A stretch of DNA of 64,000 nt, taken from contig JALGAS010000001.1 in NCBI GenBank assembly GCA_023078685.1, positions 2,232,001 to 2,296,000 on the forward strand, written 5' to 3'. Below, piece after piece: positions 33,332 to 44,271 of the stretch. The number at the start of each line of letters is the position of its first letter. The first letter of the stretch is position 1. The notes under the pieces are model-generated. The model was not told where the DNA came from, did no database searches, and saw only the letters and a list, made by a program, of their open reading frames with translations. The DNA is from Neopestalotiopsis rosae. Lineage: Eukaryota > Ascomycota > Sordariomycetes > Amphisphaeriales > Sporocadaceae. The translations under genes and the position numbers were made by a program.

Positions 33332-33984
33332 TTAGGGCAATGCAGTATGTAAGTGTAACAGTGCAATCTGTCTGGACAAGGAACATGATACACTATATAG
33401 ATGCTCGAACGTGCCGAACCCCAAAGAACTCGACTTTTAGATCTCAATACATCCGCTATGGATCATTCTCCCAGAATTCCTGCGTTAAGTCAATATTCGG
33501 AGCTGCCAAAAATGGCAGAAATGGCAGTTCAATCCGTTTCCGGAGAACACTTGCTCATCATATGTCCAAATTTGATTGCTGAGATCGAAAACTTGTGGCC
33601 CAGCACTATCATACAGGTACAGTACCTAACATGGTACCTGACACTCAATCATACACTTCAGGGCCTTTCATTTGGATACGTACGTAGTACATAGAAACAA
33701 TATTGATACATTTCTTGATCCTCGGCTACCACATATCACGGGATAAATACACCAGAAACGCAACTTACGAATAAATCCCTGGAACCGGCTCTTTACTGTA
33801 ACGATTCCTCAATGCGCTCATTTGAGCATTCTATGCCTCCCGGCGATTTTACAGCGCAAGCCTAAATCTGCCCGTCAGCGCCGTATAGCATTGATATGGT
33901 AAAACGGACTATGGTAGCCGTGATGCTGCTGGTGTATAAGGCTCTCTGCGAACTTAGTATTGATCAAGCCCCTACAAATACCAC
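33332..33984. other. Intergenic, nothing recognised
   Basis: Short plus frames (33340-33694) without motif. A plus frame opens at 33896 with a hydrophobic start (MVKRTMVAVMLLVYKAL) and runs to 34216, but the conserved reading across copies of this locus is on the minus strand. Confidence 0.3.
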
Positions 33985-34356
33985 AGGCCACCTTAGAAAA
34001 CCAGTCAGCGGCGATTCAAACTCGATACGGAGGCCTCTTCAGCCAGTTGAACTCTTCCACGAAGATGCGACAGCTCTTCGGGGATCCAGCATCGCAACCT
34101 TCCCGCCTGACTCGTCCTCTGCCGACTTTGTAAACAACTACCTGACGATTGCAAGCACTCAACCCGGGAACTGGACTTCATCTCCGCCCAATGCCAACAT
34201 TTGGACTTCACGATAAAATACTTCGACGATATCGCGAAGAACCCTGATGTTTCCAGGAGTTGAGTCCGATATGATACAAGTTTCGTTGTTTTGTGTGCAT
34301 GAAAACTCCTTGGTTTCGGGGTCAACCCGGAGATGTCTCCAAATATCTATACACAT
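33985..34356 (-). CDS. Small protein of a three-copy local family (MCIDI type)
   Basis: Minus frame 34356-34159, 65 residues: starts MCIDIWRHL, then NETCIISDSTP, and ends with FYREVQMLALGGDEVQF and a stop. Two partial relatives lie in the window. Minus 54593-54372 starts MCIDIRRHL with NETCIMSDSTP and a different tail. Minus 47655-47400 keeps the second half but reads FREV-stop-TL, so it is broken. Conservation of the minus frame, with many synonymous differences, supports a real gene. The 170 bases beyond the stop (33985-34158) are also duplicated at 47400. No function known. Confidence 0.45.
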
Positions 34357-34455
34357 GGTTGCAATGCGTTAAAGCTAAATGCAAGCTCTGTAAGAATAGC
34401 TAATGCGTAATACGCAGTCAAGCTTTTTGACTGCTGGTTCCTCTGCATTCAGGAT

Positions 34456-36152
34456 TCAACCAACCACATGTTTCATCTCGCCTATGTCCACTTGTAGCAA
34501 GCTGGAAGTGGTCAGCTCGATACCGAGCATATCGACCCGCTTATCATGATAATAGATGTAGCTACCATCTTTATTGGAAACAACATGCCATAGAATGACG
34601 TTGTCTACCAGCTTGACAGCCACCAGAAGGGTCGAGAACGATTTGATGAACATCTTTCCCCTGTATGGTACAAGTACGGAGTCTGGTACCAGGGCAATGA
34701 GAATGCTGAACGCTAGTTGTAATCCAAGCCTCGCGCCAGGATTTCGGAGATGAATGGGATAACCTGCTACCACAAGGGGTTTCCGGAAAAGGTCATGCCA
34801 ACAAGCGCCGACTTGACAGTCAACAAGCTGAACACGTTTTGGCGTGGCCGTTAGCTGAATATGCAATGATGCACATAATTCCGAACGCTGTGTTATTGAT
34901 ATTCTCCCAAAAGAAGGCTCACACGTGCCTATTTCACTAAAATCTGAGGATCGGAGAGCACAACTTAACCACATGAGTTGCTCGCCAATTTCGATAACCG
35001 AATGCGGATGCCCGCAAGCTTTCATCGTAAGGCGGCCCTGTTTGATTGAGGCCTGAATCGTGGTTTCGCCATTTAGTATTGCTAAGATGATAATTAGAAA
35101 TGGGATATCCCAAAAGCATAATATCGCACCATTTTGTGATGTGTCTTCCGCGGACTTGACAATCGATTGCACCACCCGTATAAAAGTCGGTGCTGACTCT
35201 GGCCATTGCCTCAGAAGGTAGTCGCCACAGGCCAAACCTTCGGCCTGTGTAGTTGTCCCGACCAAAACCAACGCCTTGAGAACAGCTTCTTCTGGCGGTA
35301 TCCCGTACTCCTGCTCTTTGAAGAAGGAGTGCGGAGACCATTCCGTATCGTAGACGACGTCAATATGTCGAGGCGTGGATTTCCTGCTGAACTTCTGTTC
35401 CTCTTCAAGTGCTTTGAATATCTCCTCCGACAGTCTGGGAGCTGCTGACTCGGTGGGAATCCCCAGTTCAAGTCCTTTCCTCAGCTTTCCAAGTCTGAAG
35501 AGACGCATGGCAGGCAGTCTGTCGCAAAGAGCAAGCGAGTGGATTAACGTGCCAGATGAAAAGTATTCTGTGGATATTGTTTCGAGACAACTATGCGACC
35601 TTTGCCAACAGGGCGAGCTCAAGCACGACCGAACCTGAGCTATGGTCGTTGTGCAGTAAGAGAAGGGATCGCAGTCCTCCCGAAGTGTAAAAACTTGGAG
35701 GGGGTGGAGAAGGACTGCAGCGGGAGCTGCCGACTCGTTCAGGTATCGATTGGGCCGGTCGGTCAGGTTCTTTTTGCAGAAAAGCGGGGTCTGGAAAAGG
35801 CAGGCGAATAGAGCTCCACCCACTTCGAGGCGTAGCATAGCCGTTGTGATAGATTGCGATATACTGCCATATCCTTAGATAACAAGATCCAATGAAAGAT
35901 TTTATTATGGCGTAATAATTTAGGTAGTTCTCCGTGTTCTCCAAAAGGCACAACTACTGGAGTCAAGGAATACCAGTTGCTGGGATCACCATGGCAAGGC
36001 TCCGCGGAGAAATGTTGGCCTGAAAACTCATTCCGGAGCGTAATATGGAAGGCTGTTTTAGCCCTCGCAAACCATTTAGGCTTCAGCATGCAGCTCAGCA
36101 CCGCCACCTGGGCATACAGGCTGACAAGGCCTCGAAATGCCTTGGGCGTCAA
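34456..36152 (-). CDS. Large conserved fungal accessory protein (C-W-H-x-L-F type), unknown function
   Basis: Two overlapping minus frames make up this gene: 36152-35763 (130 codons) and 35838-34456 (460 codons); the join near 35840-35760 is uncertain. The second reads YLLRQWPESAPTFIRVVQSI, IGEQLMWLSCALRSS, ACWHDLFRKPLVVAGYPIHL, MFIKSFSTLLVAVKLV, ILWHVVSNKDGSYIYYHDKR and EMKHVVG. I know this order of motifs from a large family of fungal proteins of unknown function, often near HET, ankyrin and NACHT genes. The frame ends at GGT-TGA where family members usually continue with Gly-Trp, so TGG to TGA is possible but unproven. A hydrophobic run (FLIIILAIL) lies in the middle. No catalytic motif. 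A fragment of a relative of the 45592 gene lies inverted next to its start. Confidence 0.55.
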
Positions 36153-36189
36153 GGCATTAACAACCTGTCATTCTGCAACTTCAGGGAAA

Positions 36190-36410
36190 GGATAACGAAC
36201 AGGCCAGTGTTAGTAACGTTTGGAGACATGGAGCGGGCAATCTCGGCTCTCCAGCAGCATGGGAGGATGCTGTAACTCATTCACTTTCCTCGCCAGGCAT
36301 GAGTCGCTTGTCGATCTTCACCAGGTCGACTTACTCCTCATGCAAAACTCGATTCATGATGTCGACGCGCCAAAATCGCAATTATCAGAATTTCTCTTGC
36401 AAATCCCGAC
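36190..36410 (+). pseudogene. Inverted fragment of the 45592 gene
   Basis: Reads ERAISALQQHG and, after a 1-base shift, GGCCNSFTFLARHESLVDLH, then VDLLLMQN and HDVDAPKSQLSEFL. The intact counterpart on minus at 45320-45090 has ERAISALQQKGGCCNSFTFL and HDVDTPKSQLSEFF. Both ends stop abruptly, so it is a duplicated and inverted piece of about 220 bases, out of frame within itself. It lies just upstream of, and opposite to, the gene at 36152. Confidence 0.75.
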
Positions 36411-36589
36411 CAGCCAGACAGCGTCGATAACTTACACGTCAATGAAGGTGAAAACGAGACTGTCACCAAAGACTCGGCCATGGTAGGTCCAGGCGCAGGC
36501 ATGATCCGATAAAGCGCATGCGATCTTGTCTTCAGTCACAGTAATGATGCAAACTGCCATGACTATCCTTGGTGTGCAATTCATGAGTC

Positions 36590-36765
36590 TGGATAAGCGA
36601 GTCACTGGGGCTGACCAGGATCTCCGACTGGTCGGCGAAAAGACAATGTCACACCCGTTGGCCGTTCATTGAAGCTATGCCGAATGAGGATGTCAGTCAG
36701 ACTGACATCCAAATTTGGCCAGAATAATATTCGTGTCATCGTGAAGTGCATCCATCATCTTTCCC
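36590..36765 (+). repeat. Dispersed palindrome repeat, short copy
   Basis: Palindrome at 36688-36710 (perfect arms GGATGTCAGTC / GACTGACATCC), preceded by GAAGCTATGCCGAAT and followed by AAATTTGGCCAGAATAATATT. The upstream block CACTGGGGCTGACCAGGAT and the downstream block CGTGAAGTGCATCCATC match 25440-25590. No coding capacity. Confidence 0.85.
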
Positions 36766-37310
36766 CCAGTGGTACTATCAGTGTTGGATTTTTGCAAACT
36801 ACTGTGGTAGCTCTAGTAGACATTGCTCAGCTTGAAGGGTGTATGACCATGACCACATAGTTGGTGGAAAGCAACTGGGACTGTGGCTTTACTATATGAT
36901 GCTTGCTGGATGCATGTTAACGTCTTTGTAGAAGTTCCTCCTTTCCGTGTTTTATAGTTTATTTGATAGTCGTTAGGTGTGGCCACTCTGTTGGTCTAGA
37001 ATAGCTACGCTACCTCTACTTATCCATTTCCCACTGAACTCTCAAAGCACTTTTCAGCGGACCCACAGCTGTCCCTCCAGCATACTGCTTATTAAAGCTG
37101 CGCCTCCTTAGGCACAATTATGCAGATGCTTGGGGTTTAGCCAAGTGGGGTCACATCAAGGCACACAAGGCACACACTCACCCCGCAACATCTTCTTAAA
37201 TCTGATCCAGACCATGGGGAGCGCCAACCTGGCTGCTTCCATATCGTTTGAACATTACATTGAGTTTCCTTTCATATTCTAATCAATGCAGACCGCTGAT
37301 TGTTAGCATC
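36766..37310. other. Intergenic, presumed promoter of 37311
   Basis: No open frame of note. GC-neutral, no repeat recognised after 36765. The last 100 bases before the ATG are a plausible leader. Confidence 0.35.
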
Positions 37311-39252
37311 ATGAACTCTCTTGTACCGAACAACACAGTTGCAACGCTACGGGCACCTTCTCGTAACGCCACTATAGAGATAGCAGGCGAAGCTGTGCTT
37401 GGAACATTCTTGGCTAACGAATGTCAGTTCAGGTCAATATGCAAAGAAGCTATGAGCAGTATGAGGAGGGAGAAATTCATGCGAAGTCTCTGTCGCCTGC
37501 TCAGAGCATTCTATGAAAACCTGTCCTTAGAAGCCGAGACTGAAGTTCAAAAGGCGATTGCATGGTTGCTACGCAGTAAGAGACGAAGATATCGGATAAG
37601 TGAGCGAATCACGTGTCGAGTGGAGGCAGACGAAAACGCAGCCGAAGCAGAAGGAGATCTTCATGTGGGTGCGCCTCACACAATCCAGCAGCAGGCTGTT
37701 GAGTGGCTTTTCGAAACCTCGACCGGAGAAGAATGCTGACTTGGAAGTAAGGATAACATTCCCAGCAATGTATTGGAAGAGATTTCCGACGAGGACTTTA
37801 CCGATGGTCCAAATTATGATTCAGATGATAACTCGGAGCACAACCCAGTCGTTGAGTTTCCCCAGGTTTCTGACTTGGAGGCACACCTGACGGGCACCAA
37901 AGCCTTCCTGGATCTTCAAAAAGAATTCATAGTTTTGTTGCTACCTGATAATATCAGCGATGTTCTACGAGGGATCCGGAAGGAAGATGTTTGGTTTTCA
38001 GAGGAGCAGGACTTCTCGTTGGAGACTCGACTCAAAGCATGGATTGAGGATACCACTCAAGTCAGATGGCAATGGTGGCCTCTTGCGCCACGAAAACGTG
38101 TGCTTCGCGAAGGCGAGACTCGGATGTTCTGGCACTGTGTAAGTTCCGTCCCTTTCCAGTAGGAGTCCATGACTTATAATATTAGCGATGTGGCTTCACA
38201 CTATGGGAAGAAATGTCGAGTCAGCAGTCTCAGTGGGTGCAAAGGATCACATCCATATCAAATGATAGCGATCTCCTGGTACCTTTGTGCATGTTGAGCC
38301 GAAAGGGCTTAGGTGACGTGGGTTTCAAAAGCATATTGCGACCACTATCGCCAAGCGCCTTGCCAACGACAGGATCGTCACCAACTTCTCGACGGTGTAC
38401 ATTGACCGAATCCATCAGCGCTGCGATTTCTTCGCACCAAGGCAGCACAAGCCTGTACTCGAGATATCTGAGACCGTCTGCAGGAGAAGCCATGATTCTT
38501 GCTGAATCGAGTGATCAACTAGATAACGCATATTCCCCATCAAGTTGGGTTCTACTGGGCGTTCAAAGCTCGAGTCGAGCACTTGTACCCACCCAAATCC
38601 CGATTTTTGATAACACTACGGACCACTCGTTTTTCAGAGCCGTAAGAGAGCATTATTGTTGCCGCCGTGGAGTGCTCCGGCTGTGGCTTTCAATTTGGCA
38701 GTTAGACAACTGCGAGGTTGTCAAGGTATTTCCCTTCCAACATCCAGTTCTGATCATCAAACTCATGCCATCCAGTATCACAGGCTTGCCCCTGATCGAA
38801 TGATTCGCGAATTTCGTGACTTGCCAGCCAATCGAGACTACAGCTACAGGCCGAGGGGCAAGTACGCCAAGAACCCACCGATATCGACTCATCTATTCAC
38901 AACTTTGTTCCACTCCGGTGATTCAAACTGCAGATGTATAACACCGCGCGAGGGTATAAAGCCGCCGAACGGTGCCACAGGTCTCCAACGAATTCCTAAG
39001 AGACAGCATCCCTTTGACATGGATACAACTACCGAAATATGGGGGCTCGGAGCTGTGCATGCCGTCTCGTTCGCATATGTCTGTGCTTATCACATCATCA
39101 TAGTTGCGGCACCATTCGTCTTCTTCATTTGGTGGATTGAAACAATTCCGGAGGACTTACAAAACGCATCTGTGCCGGTGACTGTGGTTTTTGGGCTTCT
39201 TTCACTTTTCTGGAGTGGCGCCGGCATCTTGACAAGCCGGAAGGAGGATTGA
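37311..39252 (+). CDS. Conserved fungal membrane-ended protein with WHC-RCG motif; one in-frame TGA
   Basis: My model is 37311-38138, 38186-38725 and 38776-39252 (introns of 47 and 50 bases). The first part is helical (FRSICKEAM, RSLCRLLRAFYENL). Then come ALVEFPQVSDLEAH-like text, WFSEEQDFSLETRLKAWIED, WWPLAPRKRVL and TRMFWHC joined to RCGFTLWEE across intron 1; this H-x-C-x-C-G signature marks a large family of fungal proteins of unknown function. Further on are DHSFFRAVREHY and PDRMIREFRDLP. The C-terminus has hydrophobic segments AYHIIIVAAPFVFFIWWI and VPVTVVFGLLSLFWSGAGI, so it is probably membrane-anchored. An in-frame TGA (37737-37739) breaks the first exon; the frame is kept on both sides. 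A 63-base intron (37703-37765, weak GTGGCT donor) would remove it; otherwise it is a nonsense mutation. Up to 614 residues without it. Confidence 0.6.
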
Positions 39253-40057
39253 CCGTTCTACGGATACAGTGTCCATGAAAGTATGGCATTGCAAAATACA
39301 AAGCAGCTTCCTGGAACCAATTGTATACCGTGTCCATTTGTTCAGGACAGCCCTTTCTAGACCCTGGGAATCAGACTTCCATACTTTTGGGGGTACAAAA
39401 TCATGCGCATCGCCGTACCCACAGTACCTGGTGTGACCAAATACAAGTTCCCCAGCATTATACCATACTGCAATCCTGGAATCGCTAGAATACGATCCAA
39501 TCTATCTCTTATTCCCTCGTCTCCAAGTGCTGCCTCGACACTTCTTTTCCTGGCTTTGGTTGGCGGACGTCCCTTCGCAATTCTTTCCAAACCACCTTCT
39601 GACCTTTACGTGAAGATCAGGAATAGTCTTCCAGAGAACAACCAGAGCAAGTACCAAGCAAAAGATAGAGTGCTCGACAGTGAACAGGTCACGAACTGAT
39701 ATTCCCCCTTTTCTACTAAGCTACGGTATAGGTCTCTCAACTTCATCTCCTTCGGTTTCGAGCGATTATTTTCCATGACTATAACTCATCGAGAGCAAAC
39801 GAAGTGAATCTTAAAGTTGAACGTCGGGGACCTCAGACCCGCTATCCTCGGCCTGCGGGGATTCGATCCACGATCCATGACTCTTCCCCAGAGCGTTTGT
39901 CGGCGCAGATCATGATCGTGTGGGTGTGCCTCTTTTCCAAATCACTTGCACTGGAAGTACTGATTCATCAAGCAGGTTGAACTTCAGGATCCGGCGCCCT
40001 GGTGCCGAGTTGTGGATCGCGACCCATAAATGTAACCATATAGTGTAAAATCATACC
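39253..40057. other. Intergenic with dispersed repeat copy at 39825-40045
   Basis: Bases 39825-40045 match the unit seen at 6560-6790 and 20040-20260 (CTCAGACCCGCTATCCTCGG, TGGGTGTGCCTCTTTTCC, AATCACTTG). The minus frame 39590-39357 (78 residues, ILAIPGLQYGIMLGNLYLV) with a possible exon upstream (FCLVLALVVLWKTIPDL) might be a small membrane protein; not supported enough to call. Confidence 0.4.
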
Positions 40058-40640
40058 TCAAAAACTCATTTGCGGAGACAGTGTCTCAAGTCTATTCCTC
40101 GGCACACTCTTCATGTCTTCTGCGAGTCGCTGCATCGGCGAGACGAATCGTGTAAACATACGAAAGCCTGTCGTGCGAAGCGGGTTGCTGCTCGGCAGTG
40201 TGTGCAAGTCGACCCAGAGCTTGATTGCCCGCTTGGTGAAACGACTTTGAGCCGACAAAATATGTGCCTCGGCCTCGCCCACTGCAGTGGCTACTTTGCT
40301 GAACGCGCCTACTATCGCTTGTGCACCTACTCTCTGCACCCGATTGATGACATGCATCATCCGCTCGCCACAGGCGTATCTCCATACATTCGATGCAGAA
40401 CCCATGATCGGAGCTACCATGGCGGTAAATAGCTGTCGGGCGTGCAGTCCCTCCCGCATCTCTGCAATGGTAGTGATCTGACGATGCGCCACGACTCTCG
40501 CCACGCCTTCGACACCCATTGCTTGTGCTAGGTTCAGGTGTTCCACCTCTAACTTCCGTTTATCCGACGCCCATGCAAATTTGGCAACATGGCTGTTCTG
40601 GGTCTCATAGCTTCCGTTAACGAAAGTGTCTATTTCCCTG
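40058..40640 (-). mobile_element. LINE (Tad-like) reverse transcriptase C-terminal remnant
   Basis: The minus frame 40546-40058 (162 codons) reads LHARQLFTAMVAPIMGSASN, VWRYACGE, VINRVQRVGAQAIVGAF and VATAVGEAEAHI, then RAIKLWVDLHTLPSSNPL. This is the segment after the reverse transcriptase fingers in Tad-clade non-LTR elements of filamentous fungi (A-R-Q-L-F, Y-x-S-N-V-W, R-x-G-A-Q-A-I-x-G, V-A-E-A-E-A). The RT catalytic region (F-A-D-D), the ORF1 gene and an RNase H are absent, so it is a short dead relic. It extends weakly upstream to about 40640. Confidence 0.75.
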
Positions 40641-41288
40641 TCTTACGTATGATGCCTTTCAGACAGGAATATGTATTTAGATATAGCGCGTCGTATATGT
40701 GCGCTGCATATTGTCTCTAATCGAGCCTTAATTGAGCCTGCTGAAGTATATCCGCCGGTTAGCCAGTTGCAAAACATCGATAGTATATGGAGCAATAACT
40801 GCTGCCGGGGATGCGCACAGTTGTGATGAAGTCCCTACTCCACGTGGTGCGAGTTACTCCGAGATAAAGAACAATTTCTCTCGTAGGAACAAACTAATAG
40901 GTCATTTGTCGATTGACGAATATAAAGCGTTGAGTTGATTATTCGCGGTTTGCTATATGTTCTTGAACGCTTATTAAATATGGAAAAACTCGACAGGTTG
41001 CAATGAATACAGTAGAAGAGATACGATGGGGCATCATCGATCTCCCCATGTCAGAGTCAGTTAGATAATGAGTGCACATAGAAGTAACATGCGTTGGAGC
41101 TGGTTTTGTCGATGGAACGAAGCTAGATTTGATCTCATCACATTTATGGGAATGTATCTCGATACTATCCTGCTGCTTTGATCGAGCCCCGAGCTGCAGT
41201 AACAGTTCAAAACCCCTTCGAAACACTCTTACATATCGTACTGCAAATTGTCCAGACAAATCCTTCTACTTTCGTCACTCCGCTGACA
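40641..41288. other. Intergenic, nothing recognised
   Basis: Short frames without motif. Ends where the 1.3 kb repeat begins (AGCGTCCGTG at 41289). Confidence 0.35.
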
Positions 41289-42595
41289 GCGTCCGTGTTG
41301 AGCTCCGCACCCGGATGCCGGAGCTAGGACCCACATAAGCCTGGTCTGCGGGCTTCCGTCGGCCCGGCATAGCTCTAACTCACTTTCCCTGAACTCCGGA
41401 GCCGGCTTTCGAACCATTTCAGACAAGCTAAAATTTGAAGCAGGACAAATCGAGGGAATCTACAATTTCCATCGTGGGTCTGCTTGCCACGTTCGGGGCT
41501 TCATTAGACAGATTGCGCATGGAAAATACATTATTGTGCCAGGGTACTTTCAGACAAAGGCAGAGTCCGATTAGGGTGACTAAAACAGTTTTGTGTGTGT
41601 TGAGCAGAGCACATAGCAGCCACGAACTGTCTTGCTTCATATTGTGTATGGGATTCAATTGTGTGAGTTTCAAGGATACCGTAAATATCTCGGGCAATCT
41701 CTGATTATGTCGGCAAGGACGGAACTGTTGGTTGCCACGCATCAAGTGTACTTCACGTGAGCGTGTGCATGGGCTTGAACAGACCTCAAGACGGTCAATG
41801 GCTAACGATTTCTACCTATACCCATCCCAACATTGAGCTTCGGGATGATAGTGCTGATCCACTTCAGCAGGCCCAAGTGGCACTGGACTACGCAAGCCAA
41901 ACTCTAAAATCAACTATAGTGGGGAGGCCGGATACAGTATCACATCGTTACGTAGGACTTGGCTGGAGACGCTAAAGTAGCTGCTGGATATCCTTCCATA
42001 TTGGGCACAAGCTGGCCCCGTACGTCACAAGGGTTCTCTTCCGGAATTGTATAAATCTCATGGAGCTCCCCTGACATTCCTGTCTTTAGTGTACCAGACT
42101 GTCGGGACATGAACTATCGCAACAAGAAAGCAGCACATGCGAGAACAGTGGACGGATCTGTGCTTGCAGTACGTTTCCAGCATTGACGGAAGAACCTTTA
42201 CTCATGTCACATTCTCTCTCGAACGAAGCAGAACGAATTCCTCTACGACATACACCGACGATGTACGATAAAAGCGCTGTGCAAGAGCATAATATCAATA
42301 TCGATTAGACAACTTGCAGGTGTACAGCTGCGATCACGATACAGGATGTGTTGTGGAATTGCAACGTCGGCCCTCGCTGGAGCTTTCTGGATCTGAGTGT
42401 TATTAAGGTAGCTGATGCATTACCGGCAAACAAATACGATGTCGTTATTGAATCACACGAGTCATGATTTATTTCACCTGGACCAGGCGATGGACAGGTT
42501 GGCTCTTGGTCGTTGCCAACGCCTGGAAAAGTCTCCTCGCTGACAGATGGGCTTGCACTAGGTGTGGAGAAAAAGGCAGACAAAGGTAGACAAAA
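41289..42595 (+). repeat. 1.3 kb dispersed direct repeat, copy 2
   Basis: Same orientation and high similarity to 1-1283. Junctions are visible on both sides here: before 41289 the sequence is unrelated, and after 42595 (AGACAAA) it diverges. No target-site duplication or terminal inverted repeat is obvious. The first 130 bases contain the GCCGGAGCT/CCCACA motif shared with many other sites. Two possible coding stretches are noted: plus 41769-41975, and minus 42607-42305 (INHDSCDS, LFAGNASATL). Confidence 0.85.
41769..41975 (+). CDS. Short frame in the 1.3 kb repeat
   Basis: 68 residues: MGLNRPQDGQWLTISTYTH, then DPLQQAQVALDYASQTLKS. It reads like a helical protein fragment. The copy at about 480-615 is broken by TAG where this one has CAG and by a frameshift shortly after. 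So either this was a real exon that decayed in the other copy or it is open by chance. No family recognised. Confidence 0.25.
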   Translation: MGLNRPQDGQWLTISTYTHPNIELRDDSADPLQQAQVALDYASQTLKSTIVGRPDTVSHRYVGLGWRR

Positions 42596-43204
42596 TCCGG
42601 AGCCCACTCCCTTTTCACCTGCCTAGAACATGGAGAAACAAATCTGGCAACTGCTAGACCTAAGCTCTAACCAATGCGCTGCATGCCAAAATGACATCGG
42701 AGGCCAAAATGTCCACAACTGCGCGAGAACAATCAACGAACTCGTGAAGCCCGAGGTGTTTCTTAGTAGCGCCCATCTTATGTGTATCAGTTCTAGTAGA
42801 AAGTCGAGATCCAGAATCAGTCACTTCCTAGTGTCTTTTCGAAGGATCGTAAATCCAATTCCGGACTTTGACTGCATCTACATACAGATTACATTAGCCG
42901 GCCCTTCTTATAACTATGTTTGTTTCTGACTTAAAATGAAGATATGGATCTTGGCCGTCATAAATAGTGGGCTAGGGATATCTAAGATGTATTGCTTCTT
43001 GCCTCCATTTCTACAATTGGAGCACCACGATCACATAGTAGTCCCATTTCATGCTGCAAATCCAGTTTCTTTCTCACATACTCTCTAAAACAACAGCCAC
43101 AAAAGGCTGGAGCCAAAGGGTACCCACATTCTTTGACTTCATAAATAAGCCATCTTTCCCAGCACTTTATCGCACAGTAAAAGCCAAAACTGACATGCAC
43201 AGAT
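42596..43204. other. Intergenic, short frames only
   Basis: A plus frame 42630-42929 (99 codons, one CAAC-type cysteine pair near its start) begins with ATG but shows no recognised domain. The last 100 bases are the presumed leader of the gene at 43205. Confidence 0.3.
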
Positions 43205-43573
43205 ATGCCGAACTGCGAGAATATAATCAGCATTGACAATCCTTTCGAAAGACGTCGCTCACCTCTGCATCCTACCGCGTCAGACATCGAGATCTGCGGC
43301 CTCGGAGGATTGACAACTGCTTTTGATACATCAATCGATCACATACAGTCGACTAAATCACCCATAAGTCCCGAACAACGTCTACTAGAGCTGGTTCGCG
43401 AAAATGGCAGGTTAAGACAGGAGGCGGCATACTTTCGGGAGCTCAATGATCAAGCGTTGCCGATGCTTTCAGTGCTGCGTTATCACGTCGGCGAGCTATT
43501 GGAAACAATAGACAAGTCTATTGAGCATATAAATAGCGCCAGTAAGCGCTGGGGAGTGGAGAGAATCATCTAG
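43205..43573 (+). CDS. Small coiled-coil protein, fungal family of unknown function
   Basis: 122 residues, ATG to TAG, no intron. The N-terminal third is polar and disordered; then SPEQRLLELVRENGRLRQEA begins a predicted coiled coil that continues through YFRELNDQALPMLSVLRYHV and ELLETIDKSIEHI. The R-E-N-G-x-L-R-Q-E motif recurs in many small stand-alone proteins of filamentous fungi, as I know them, with no assigned role. The gene looks intact. No signal peptide; a cytosolic or nuclear homodimer is likely. Confidence 0.6.
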   Translation: MPNCENIISIDNPFERRRSPLHPTASDIEICGLGGLTTAFDTSIDHIQSTKSPISPEQRLLELVRENGRLRQEAAYFRELNDQALPMLSVLRYHVGELLETIDKSIEHINSASKRWGVERII

Positions 43574-44271
43574 ACTCTTTACGCGTGGGAAAGAGGCACA
43601 AGACAAGTTGGGAGACATCAACGGGAGTACTAGACGCAAAGCACTCCTTTGAAGCCCTGTTTCCTTCTTCAATCTTCGTTTCGATCCCGCTCATTTGGTG
43701 ACCAATGATCATTTTTGAGTTTCGAGTCGATCAAGGGGCGGTCTGACTTGAAGTGGACTTGGTGGCGCTGGAACATGGGTAATTTAGTACTATGTTGCGG
43801 ACAACAGTGCTATAGAATTGTGGAACGGGGACCAAAACGAGGAAGAACATAAGAGCGCATTGCTTAGTCTTGATAATCTGCTGATCGAGTCATGTGTGAA
43901 AAGTGAGCTCACCAACTACGAACCAGTGTCGGGATCTAAAAAGTTTCATGGTGAGATCCGAAAGCATGCACAACCATACGTAGCAAAGGAAACTATGCTA
44001 AAGGAACTTGATTTCCAGCCCGAATCATCGTGTGGAACTCAACTCGGCTTTCTAAATACAGACGTATCACATTGCATTCTCTCTGGGCCCAAATTGTATG
44101 AAGAATCAACGAAACCCCTACGCAATGTCCTTGACGATTCAACAATTTTCGACAACCACAGACAGTCGTTGGCTTGATTCGGATGTGTCGTAACCCATTG
44201 AGTTTTGTCCCAGTCAGGTGCTGGCAACGCAGATGCCATCTGAATCTGCATCTGCGGCTCGGTATCTCAAT
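43574..44271. other. Intergenic, possible 3' exons of the minus gene
   Basis: The 44272 gene should continue in its family beyond the stop at 44272. I could not find the expected next motifs here, although the minus frame 44251-44039 (DWDKTQWVTTHPNQAND) may be coding. The plus frame 43818-44177 lacks an ATG. Confidence 0.3.
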
